In this document: positions 1-6,799 of the stretch, piece after piece
How positions within the stretch are numbered: the first letter of the stretch is position 1
How the letters are laid out: every line of letters starts with the position of its first letter
Source: Neohoeflea coraliihabitans
GTDB taxonomy: Bacteria; Pseudomonadota; Alphaproteobacteria; Rhizobiales; Rhizobiaceae
NCBI RefSeq assembly: GCF_019334345.1
Contig: NZ_JAHWQX010000004.1
Span: 430,892-494,891, forward strand
Length of the DNA: 64,000 bases
Reading direction: 5' to 3'
The notes under the pieces: model-generated
What the model was told of the DNA's origin: nothing
Database searches by the model: none
Seen by the model: only the letters and a program-made list of their open reading frames with translations
Translations under genes and position numbers: made by a program

Positions 1-2
1 AA

Positions 3-542
3 GGCTGCGACCACTCCCCGGGCTGGCATATCGACCCGCTGCACCACCCGCATATTCACGGCGGCGAAGCCGTCGCGACGTCGGTGTTCGGCCTGATGGC
101 GCCCGATAGCCCCGACGAGTATCGCTGGGAAACCTGGTGGTACTACGCCCAGGGCGGCCCCGGCATCTTCAAGGGCGACCTCTACTACTACTCGGTCGAT
201 TCCGATTACCGCGACAAGGTTCACAAGATTTCCGGCAAGGTGCCGATTTATTTCCTGACCGGCGAATACGATTTCGCCTGCACGCCGGAAATGACCCAGC
301 GCACCGCCGAGAAGGTCAAGAACAGCGAATGCGTCATCTTCGGCGGCGGACACTTCCCGACCTCGGAAGATCCCGACAAGTTCAAGGAAGTCATCATGCC
401 GGTCTTCAAGAAGATCCTGCAGAATGATCCGGAACGCCGCGGCGGTTCGGCGCGCGACTATCAGGCGCGTGGCACCTCCGGCAGCTCGACGCGCAGCCGC
501 TCCGGAGAACGCCCGAGCGAACGCCGCGTCATCGACCTTTAG
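3..542 (+). CDS. Alpha/beta-hydrolase fold protein, C-terminal part (5' end outside window)
   Basis: The reading frame is open from the first bases, so the gene begins upstream of the window; about 179 codons are visible. The fragment resembles the C-terminal half of an alpha/beta hydrolase. A strand ending in TGEYDFACTPE carries the likely catalytic Asp, and FGGGHFPTSED carries the likely catalytic His, in the right order and spacing. The nucleophile elbow must lie upstream and is not seen. The last 35 residues are a low-complexity Ser/Arg-rich tail. An internal GTG at 84 is not a credible start because homologous-looking coding sequence continues before it. The ABC permease genes follow after 74 bp containing a strong hairpin. 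Substrate unknown. Confidence 0.7.
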   Translation, partial: GCDHSPGWHIDPLHHPHIHGGEAVATSVFGLMAPDSPDEYRWETWWYYAQGGPGIFKGDLYYYSVDSDYRDKVHKISGKVPIYFLTGEYDFACTPEMTQRTAEKVKNSECVIFGGGHFPTSEDPDKFKEVIMPVFKKILQNDPERRGGSARDYQARGTSGSSTRSRSGERPSERRVIDL

Positions 543-566
543 GGCATCCCGCCTTTCAACATTCCT

Positions 567-593
567 GTTCTCCGCGGATCGGCCGCGGAGAAC
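567..593. terminator. Strong hairpin between hydrolase and permease genes
   Basis: Perfect 11-bp inverted repeat: arm GTTCTCCGCGG (567-577), 5-nt loop, arm CCGCGGAGAAC (583-593). There is no T-run after the right arm, so it is not a classical intrinsic terminator. It could be a Rho-assisted terminator, an mRNA-stabilising 3' end, or an attenuator lowering expression of the permeases. Confidence 0.5.
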
Positions 594-616
594 CAACCTT
601 CAACACCACGGACACC

Positions 617-1954
617 ATGGCAGAACGCGGATCCTCAACGAATGCCTATCTCCTCGTCCCGATCATCCTGATCGCGGCGTTGCTGGGCACGGCTGTCATC
701 CGCGGCCCGAATCTCGTTTCTGAATCCGGCATCGGCAGCGCGATCATTGTCGCCGCGCCGCTGATCCTGGCCACTTATGCCCTGATGGTGCTGGCCGTCA
801 CCGGCCGCAGCACCGTCGACCTGGCGGTCGGCCCGCTGCTTGCCTTCATCAATGTCGTCATCGTCAAGCTCTCCACCGCCGGCTATCTGACCAGCCCGAT
901 CGCCACCTTCATTGTCGCGCTCGGGCTCGGCATGCTCTATCAATTGCTGTTCGCGCTGATCGTCATCTGGGTGCGCGTGCAGCCGATCATCGTCGCCCTG
1001 TCGGGCTTTCTGGCGCTCACCGGCATCAATCTTGTCATCATGCCGCGCCCAGGGGGCGTCGCGCCCGCCTTCATGTCCGACTGGGGCCTTGGTACCTCGA
1101 TCTTCTCGCCGGTGCTGCTGATCCTGGCGCTCGCCACCGCCGGCTGGTATCTGTTCACCGCCACCACCTTCTATTCCAATCTGAAAATGATGGGCTATGA
1201 CGAGCGTGCCGCCTGGACCTCCGGCGTCAAGACGAGCACCGTGCGCATCGGCGCCCATCTGATTGCCGGAATCTATGTCGGCCTTGGCGCCATCTGCTAC
1301 ACGGCGCTGATCTCCTCGGGCGATCCCACCCAGGGGCAGAACATGACGCTGACCGCGGTTACCGCGCTCGTGCTCGGCGGCGTGGCCCTGTCCGGCGGGC
1401 GCGGCGGCGCCATCGGCGCGCTGATGGGCGCTGTCAGCCTGTGGCTCATCGGCTATGTCCTCGCCACCTTCAACTTCGGCGCCATCCAGGCTTTCATGAC
1501 CCAGATGGTCTACGGCGTTATCCTGGTGCTGTCGTTGCTGCTGACGCTGCTCGTGCCGCTGATCTCGCGCTATGTCAGCTTCATCTCGCCATGGAGCGCC
1601 TTTCTCGTACTCGCCCTCGTCGTCATTGGCATCATGCTGCAGGTCACCACCTATGGCGCTTTCGAGACCCTTGAGCCCGTGGTCGCCAGCGCCACGCTTG
1701 CTGATCGCTATTTCCTGCTTCCGCCGGCCCGGGTTGCCGCCGATGGCCTGGCGTTCTCGCCGATCCAGGGCTTTGCCCTTCTCGCCGGGCTGGCCGCCAT
1801 CGCCTTCGTCTTCACCGCAAGACTGGTCAATGCAGAGGCCGGCGCCCGCACGATGGGCCTGTTTCTCTACCTCTTTGTCGCTGTCTTGCTGACCGCCCTG
1901 TTCGTCGCCATCCTGCTGCAGCCCGAAAGCCTGCTCTTTGGAGCCGCGCCATGA
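617..1954 (+). CDS. ABC transporter permease, RbsC/BPD_transp_2 type, with C-terminal membrane extension
   Basis: A 445-residue, very hydrophobic protein. The core (about residues 30-320) has the features of sugar-type ABC permeases: a degenerate VDLAVGP segment near residue 72 (usual motif GxxDLS) and the glycine-rich LVLGGVALSGGRGG loop near residue 251. The usual length is about 320 residues; here about 125 extra residues add some four more hydrophobic segments at the C-terminus. It overlaps the next permease by ATGA (1951-1954), so the two are translationally coupled and probably form one heteromeric channel. The ATPase and binding protein are not in the window and presumably lie upstream. 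The substrate cannot be told. Confidence 0.85.
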   Translation: MAERGSSTNAYLLVPIILIAALLGTAVIRGPNLVSESGIGSAIIVAAPLILATYALMVLAVTGRSTVDLAVGPLLAFINVVIVKLSTAGYLTSPIATFIVALGLGMLYQLLFALIVIWVRVQPIIVALSGFLALTGINLVIMPRPGGVAPAFMSDWGLGTSIFSPVLLILALATAGWYLFTATTFYSNLKMMGYDERAAWTSGVKTSTVRIGAHLIAGIYVGLGAICYTALISSGDPTQGQNMTLTAVTALVLGGVALSGGRGGAIGALMGAVSLWLIGYVLATFNFGAIQAFMTQMVYGVILVLSLLLTLLVPLISRYVSFISPWSAFLVLALVVIGIMLQVTTYGAFETLEPVVASATLADRYFLLPPARVAADGLAFSPIQGFALLAGLAAIAFVFTARLVNAEAGARTMGLFLYLFVAVLLTALFVAILLQPESLLFGAAP

Positions 1955-3366
1955 GTGAAAAACCTGTCGTCCGCTCAAGCATCCTGCCGATCCCGAAATC
2001 CATCGGCCTCGTCTGGCTGAACATCGCCCTGGCCCTGATCCTCGCCGCCATCGGCTTGGGTGTCGGCTTTGCACAGTCCGGGCTCGCCGCGCAGCAGGTC
2101 ATTCTCTACACCGTGCTGATGGCCGCCACGGTTTTCGTGCTGCTCAACTATGTCGCGGTTGTCTTCGAGGCGCGCGCCGAAGCCAGGGCAGTCGCCAGCG
2201 AAGAGGACCAGGAGGCCGAAAGCAGCCGCTTGCGCCAGTTGTGGGCCGACAACCGCGTCCTGGCCATTGCCATGGCGACCCTGCTGGTCCTCTACCTCAT
2301 CCTCACCGCGGCGATCCCGGAATTCCGCTCGATCAAGAACCTGATCGGGTTCCTGGTGCTCGAATTGATCCTGCTCTTTGCCTTCAAGATCTCGGGCTAC
2401 TTTGCCGCCGGCCGGTCGGCCTTCATCGGCCTCATCGTGCTGTTCGCGCTGATCGTCATCTCCGCCTTTTCCATCGAGGGCTTTCTGTCCGGTCCGAATA
2501 TCAAGGCGATCCTTCTGTTCGCCGCCTTTCTCGGCATTGCCTCGGTCGGCCAGACGATGGTGGCGCTGCTCGGCGGGCTCGATCTGTCGATCCCGTTTGT
2601 CATCGGCTCATCGAACATTGCCCTGTTGTTCCTGATCACGCTCGGCGTGCCCTCCTATGTCGCCTTCGGTTTCATTCTCGTGCTGGGTGGGATTGTCGGA
2701 TTTCTCAATGGCGTGATGAGCTACCGGCTGCAGGGGCAGGCGCTGATCGTCACGCTCGGAACCGGTTTCGCCGTCGCCGGCTTCACCCAGATCATGACCT
2801 CGATCGGCTCGCAGTTCGCCGGCAATGTCTTCGGCACCGTGCCCGGCTGGCTGTCCAATCTCGCCGCCATGAACGGCCGCTTCTTCGGCATTCCGTTTCC
2901 CCCGACGATCTTCATCTGGCTGGCCATCGCGGTCATCCTGATCGTCGGTCTGAAGACCACCACCTGGGGCCGCAATCTCTATGCGCTGGGCGGCAACCGT
3001 CGCTCGGCGCGTCTGATCGGCATCAGCGAGTTCAAGTACTGGGTCGGCTGCTACGTCATATCCGGTGTCTTCGCCGCCCTTGCCGGATCCTTGCTGCTCG
3101 GCTGGTCCGGCGGCGCCTTCATCGGCGTTGGAGATCCCTATCTGTTCACCACCCTGGCTGCCGTCGTCATCGGCGGAACATCGTTGCTCGGCGGCAATGG
3201 CGGCTACGGGTTCACCGTCATCGGGGTGCTCGTGCTGCAGGTCCTGACTTCGTTCCTGCTCGGCATCGGTCTCGAATATGAATGGCAACAGTTCATTTTC
3301 GGCCTGCTGATCCTGCCCATGGTCGCGCTGTACGGCCGGTCCCCGCATATTCGTGCTACTGTCTGA
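1951..3366 (+). CDS. ABC transporter permease, RbsC/BPD_transp_2 type, with N-terminal membrane extension
   Basis: A 471-residue integral membrane protein and partner of the preceding permease. The canonical core lies in the C-terminal two thirds: GGLDLSIPFVIG near residue 208, a GRNLYALGGNRRSARLIGI segment near 345 (the EAA-like coupling region of this family) and AVVIGGTSLLGGNGG near 405. About 165 residues at the N-terminus contain several extra hydrophobic segments plus a charged cytoplasmic stretch around residues 70-95. The start overlaps the upstream stop (ATGA). The rhodopsin-like gene starts only 9 bp after the stop. Family certain, substrate unknown. Confidence 0.86.
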   Translation: MSEKPVVRSSILPIPKSIGLVWLNIALALILAAIGLGVGFAQSGLAAQQVILYTVLMAATVFVLLNYVAVVFEARAEARAVASEEDQEAESSRLRQLWADNRVLAIAMATLLVLYLILTAAIPEFRSIKNLIGFLVLELILLFAFKISGYFAAGRSAFIGLIVLFALIVISAFSIEGFLSGPNIKAILLFAAFLGIASVGQTMVALLGGLDLSIPFVIGSSNIALLFLITLGVPSYVAFGFILVLGGIVGFLNGVMSYRLQGQALIVTLGTGFAVAGFTQIMTSIGSQFAGNVFGTVPGWLSNLAAMNGRFFGIPFPPTIFIWLAIAVILIVGLKTTTWGRNLYALGGNRRSARLIGISEFKYWVGCYVISGVFAALAGSLLLGWSGGAFIGVGDPYLFTTLAAVVIGGTSLLGGNGGYGFTVIGVLVLQVLTSFLLGIGLEYEWQQFIFGLLILPMVALYGRSPHIRATV

Positions 3367-3375
3367 GGAAACGCC

Positions 3376-4065
3376 ATGTTCACGACCCTTTACACTTCCC
3401 AGGATGTGGTTTCCACTTCGCTGACGGGGCTCGCCCTGATGAGCGTCGCCGCCGCGCTCTTGTGTTTCGTCGGCCTGAGCTGGAGCAACGAGCGCTGGCG
3501 TGTTCCGGTGGCGATCGTGGCCACCGCCTGCCTGGTCACCGCGCTGTATTACGCCGGCGCCGCCGGCTTCTGGCTGGGCGGCGAGAAGGCCAGCGCCGGC
3601 GTGCGCTTTTCGGCCTGGTACACCGTGCATCCGCTGCAGGTCGCCGCTGTCTATTTCTTCGCCCGCACGCAGGGACCGGTGCCTGTCGGTATCTTCTGGC
3701 GGATCACCGGTGCGGCCGTGCTGATGACCTTCGGCCGCTGGCTGGGGGATGCCTCCTTCTTCAACCCGACGCTGGGTGTTCTGATCTCCATCGGTTTCTG
3801 GCTCTACATTCTCGGCGAGATGTATTTCGGGGCCATGACCGAGGCGGTCCGGAAATCCTCGCGGCCCGTGCGGCTCGGCTTCTTCTGGATCCGCCTGCTG
3901 TTCACCATTGGCTGGGCCGTCTACCCGATCCTGCACTTCGTCGATGTGGTGATCGGCGTTGGCCAGGCGCCGGGCGTTATCGTCCTCTACAATGTCTTTG
4001 ACATCGTCAATCTCATCATCCCGTCCCTCATCGTTCTGGCTGTCGCTGGCCAGGAACGGTACTGA
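3376..4065 (+). CDS. Microbial-rhodopsin homologue lacking the retinal Schiff-base lysine
   Basis: A 229-residue protein with seven predicted helices (about 12-34, 42-66, 76-97, 104-125, 133-155, 167-190, 200-224). Helix C reads RFSAWYTVHPLQ (77-88), matching proteorhodopsin RYIDWLLTVPLL. Helix F has TIGWAVYP (177-184), matching FGWAIYP. Helix G has YNVFDIVNLI (205-214), matching YNLADFVNKI. The retinal-binding lysine is therefore Leu213 (codon CTC, 4012-4014). The proteorhodopsin counterion D97 is Ala80, T101 is Val84 and donor E108 is Ala91. Retained are Arg77, Trp81, Trp180, Tyr183, Pro184 and the helix-G Asp209. It cannot bind retinal covalently in the standard way or pump protons by the usual route. 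Good RBS (GAGGA); 9 bp after a permease and 32 bp before a flotillin gene. Confidence 0.9.
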   Translation: MFTTLYTSQDVVSTSLTGLALMSVAAALLCFVGLSWSNERWRVPVAIVATACLVTALYYAGAAGFWLGGEKASAGVRFSAWYTVHPLQVAAVYFFARTQGPVPVGIFWRITGAAVLMTFGRWLGDASFFNPTLGVLISIGFWLYILGEMYFGAMTEAVRKSSRPVRLGFFWIRLLFTIGWAVYPILHFVDVVIGVGQAPGVIVLYNVFDIVNLIIPSLIVLAVAGQERY

Positions 4066-4097
4066 TCGCCCTGCGGCGCTAAGGAAGGAAAATCGTC

Positions 4098-6308
4098 ATG
4101 ACCGGTGCCGATATTATCGCAATCATCATCCTGGCCACGATCCTCATCGCGGTCGGTGTCTATCTGCTGCATTGGCTGTACCGCCACTCCTCGAAGGACC
4201 AGAGTTTCGTGCGCACGGGCTCGGGGGGCGAACGCGTCGTCATGGGCGGCGGCGCACTGGTGATCCCGATCATCCACGACATCACCGTCGTCAACATGAA
4301 CGCCATCCCGATCGAGATCCGGCGTCAGGGCGAGCAATCGCTGACCACCAAGAACAAGATGCGCATCGACATCGTCACGGAGTTTTTCGTGCGTGTCATC
4401 GCAACCGAGGAAGGCGTGTCGCTGGCAGCCCGCACGCTCGGGGCCCGCACGCAGGAATCCACCGCCCTCAAGGAAGTCATCCAGGGCCGGCTTGTCGATG
4501 CCATGGCGACCGTTGCCGCCTCCATGACGCTTGACGAGATCCACCAGAACCGCGCCGATTTCGTCCGTCAGGTATCGCGCCTCGTCGAGACTGTTCTGAC
4601 CTCGAACGGCCTCGAACTCGAAACCGCGGCGCTGACCTCGCTCAACCAGTCCGACATCTCGGTGTTCAATCCGTCGAACCATTTCGACGCCGAGGGCCTG
4701 ACGCTGATTGTCCGCGAGACCGAAGAGCGCCGCAAGCTGCGCAACCAGATCGAGAACGAAACGCGGGTGCAGATCAAGACCCGTGATTTCGAGGCGGAAC
4801 AGCGCATCATCGAGATCGATCGCGATCTTGAATATGTCCGCATCGAGCAGGCGCGCGACATCGAGTCGAAAAAGGCGCAGCAGGCCGCCGAGATCGAGAC
4901 CGAGCGTTCCACCTCGCAGATCTCGATCACCCAGGCACGCGTGCGCGCCGAGGAAGAATCCGAACGCGTCATGATCGCCAAGGGCAGGGCGCTCGACGAA
5001 GAGCGCATTCGCAGCGAGAACGAGATCAAGACGCTTGAGATCGAGCGCCGCCGCGACACTGAACTGGCCGAGATCACGTCCAAATCGCATCTCGAGACCG
5101 AGCGCATCCAGAGCCATCGCCAGGTCGAGGCCGAGCGCATCAACCGCGAAGCCGAGATCCGCGAGGCCCAGATCAGGTCGCGGCTCGATATCACCACGCT
5201 CGAGACGGAAAGCGACGGCAAGATCGAGAACGCCCGCCTGCTCACCCAGCAGGAGGTCGAGCGTGCCCGCATCACCACCGAGAAACTCATCGAGATCGAG
5301 GCCGTCGAGCGCGAGAAGGACGTCCGCGTCACCTCGGAGATGGCGCAGTCGGAATCCGAGCGCGCCATGCTGGCCAAGAAGCTTTCCGTCGAGAACGAGC
5401 GCCTGCAGATCGAGGAGGAGCTGCGCGCCCGCGACATCCAGCGCCAGCACAAGATCAAGCTCGCCGAAACCGCCAGCTACCGCGAGATCGAGGACGCCCG
5501 CGTCGTTGCGGACCGCGAGATCGAGGAACTGCGCGTTGCGGCCCGCAGATACATCGAGCGCTTCGAGATCGAGCAGAAGATGGAAACCGAACTGGCCGAC
5601 AAGGAGCGCCTGATCGCTGTCGTCAACAAGGCGATCGACGAGGCGGTGGCCCGCACCAACGAATCCGAGGCAAGGCGCAAGCTGGCCAAGTCCGAGGAGC
5701 AGATCGAGACGACGCGCGCCGAGGAGAAGGCCAACCGCGCCAAGGCCATCGAGGTGATCGATGCCGAAGCACGTGCCGAGCGTGAGACCATTCGCCTGAT
5801 CAAGCAGGCGGAAGCGGAAAAAAGCGCCAGCGAGTATCGCGCCAAGGGCGACATGGCCGAAGCCAAGGCCGCCGAGCTGCGCTATGCCATCGATGCCGAG
5901 GGCAATCGTCAGCTCAACGAGGCGGAGAACCTGCGCAGCGAGGAAGCGCGCCGCAGTGCCATCCTCGAGGGCGTTGTCACGCGCCTGCCGGAGATCATCC
6001 GCGAACAGGTCAAGCCGATGGAGAACATCGACTCCATCAAGATCCTGCAGGTCGATGGCCTGCCGGGCCTCAACAGCCCGTCCGATCGCGGCGATGGCAG
6101 CGGTGGCGGCGGCGGATCAGGCGGCGGCATTTCCGACCAGGTCGTCAATTCGGCAATGAAGTATCGCACCCAGGTCGCTTTCGTCGACGGGCTGATGGAA
6201 GAGATCGGATTGCCGTTGAAGAATCTCGGCGCCGCCGGCGGCATGCAGTTCAAGAACTTCCCGCCCAAGCCGTCCGAAGGCGGCGGCAGTGACGACGACG
6301 ACAGCTAG
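4098..6308 (+). CDS. Flotillin/YqiK-like SPFH-domain membrane protein
   Basis: A 736-residue protein. One N-terminal membrane segment (about 5-27) is followed by an SPFH/band-7 domain (about 30-210, including ERVVMGGGALVIPIIHD). A very long Glu/Arg-rich coiled coil spans about 215-640. A Gly-rich linker lies at about 664-680, and the tail ends in an acidic DDDD stretch. This is the architecture of bacterial flotillins, which oligomerise and organise membrane microdomains. The RBS is strong (AAGGAAGG before the ATG). The gene follows the lysine-less rhodopsin and precedes two more membrane-protein genes with tiny gaps. Bacterial flotillin genes usually neighbour NfeD-type genes; none is seen here. 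Scaffold function is inferred from the family. Confidence 0.88.
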   Translation: MTGADIIAIIILATILIAVGVYLLHWLYRHSSKDQSFVRTGSGGERVVMGGGALVIPIIHDITVVNMNAIPIEIRRQGEQSLTTKNKMRIDIVTEFFVRVIATEEGVSLAARTLGARTQESTALKEVIQGRLVDAMATVAASMTLDEIHQNRADFVRQVSRLVETVLTSNGLELETAALTSLNQSDISVFNPSNHFDAEGLTLIVRETEERRKLRNQIENETRVQIKTRDFEAEQRIIEIDRDLEYVRIEQARDIESKKAQQAAEIETERSTSQISITQARVRAEEESERVMIAKGRALDEERIRSENEIKTLEIERRRDTELAEITSKSHLETERIQSHRQVEAERINREAEIREAQIRSRLDITTLETESDGKIENARLLTQQEVERARITTEKLIEIEAVEREKDVRVTSEMAQSESERAMLAKKLSVENERLQIEEELRARDIQRQHKIKLAETASYREIEDARVVADREIEELRVAARRYIERFEIEQKMETELADKERLIAVVNKAIDEAVARTNESEARRKLAKSEEQIETTRAEEKANRAKAIEVIDAEARAERETIRLIKQAEAEKSASEYRAKGDMAEAKAAELRYAIDAEGNRQLNEAENLRSEEARRSAILEGVVTRLPEIIREQVKPMENIDSIKILQVDGLPGLNSPSDRGDGSGGGGGSGGGISDQVVNSAMKYRTQVAFVDGLMEEIGLPLKNLGAAGGMQFKNFPPKPSEGGGSDDDDS

Positions 6309-6319
6309 GACCTGCCATA

Positions 6320-6799
6320 ATGGCCGACACCTCGACCGACAGGCTGGATCGCCATGCGCTTGTCATGGCTATCTGGACGCCATCCGCCTTTGTGGCGGCG
6401 ATCCTTGCGCACACGGGCATCGCGTCCGAGGCCGCGCCGGAAGTCGCACGCGCCTGGATTGCCGCCGCCTTCGCGGCGGTGATCCTCGCCTTCGTCGGTC
6501 ATGTGATTGTCAATACTGTCCTCAAGACCGGCTTCACCGCCGGTGAGACGGCGCTCGGCCTCGTGGCCTTTGCAACGGCGCTGCTCACTCTGCTGCTCAC
6601 CGTGCTGACCGGCTCGGACGATCTGGTGCAAAGGATCTTCCTGCCGGTCGGAGTGGGCCTGATGGCCCTCGTCGTGGCGGTTATCGCCTATCTCGTCATT
6701 CGCCACGGACCACGCGGTGCCTTCGAGAAGTTCGATGTCATCCGCGACAACAATCTGCGGCCCGCTTCGCGGCTGCCGCATCGGGGAGGACGACGGTGA
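6320..6799 (+). CDS. Small four-helix membrane protein of unknown function
   Basis: A 159-residue protein with four hydrophobic segments (about 18-32, 45-68, 78-95, 105-126) and a basic C-terminal tail ending RGGRR. I recognise no named family. It starts 11 bp after the flotillin stop, and its stop overlaps the next start by GTGA (6796-6799), so it is translationally tied to the symporter-like gene. Position and topology suggest an accessory subunit of the flotillin or symporter proteins, but this is inference. Confidence 0.8.
   Translation: MADTSTDRLDRHALVMAIWTPSAFVAAILAHTGIASEAAPEVARAWIAAAFAAVILAFVGHVIVNTVLKTGFTAGETALGLVAFATALLTLLLTVLTGSDDLVQRIFLPVGVGLMALVVAVIAYLVIRHGPRGAFEKFDVIRDNNLRPASRLPHRGGRR

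Noticed and set aside
635..2074. A 479-codon minus-strand frame opposite the ABC permease
   Set aside because: Antisense shadow of a recognisable permease; the product is hydrophilic, repetitive and without a family.
3376..4065. Possibility that Leu213 is a sequencing error for lysine
   Set aside because: The codon is CTC; lysine would need at least two base changes, and the helix-C carboxylate sites are also lost, so the change is consistent across the protein.
3376..4065. Heliorhodopsin as an alternative identity
   Set aside because: Helix C and F motifs align directly with type 1 proteorhodopsin in the same order and orientation.
3987..5450. A 487-codon minus-strand Leu/Asp-rich frame opposite the flotillin gene
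   Set aside because: Mirror of the Glu/Arg-rich coiled coil; its regular composition is a by-product of the heptad codons.
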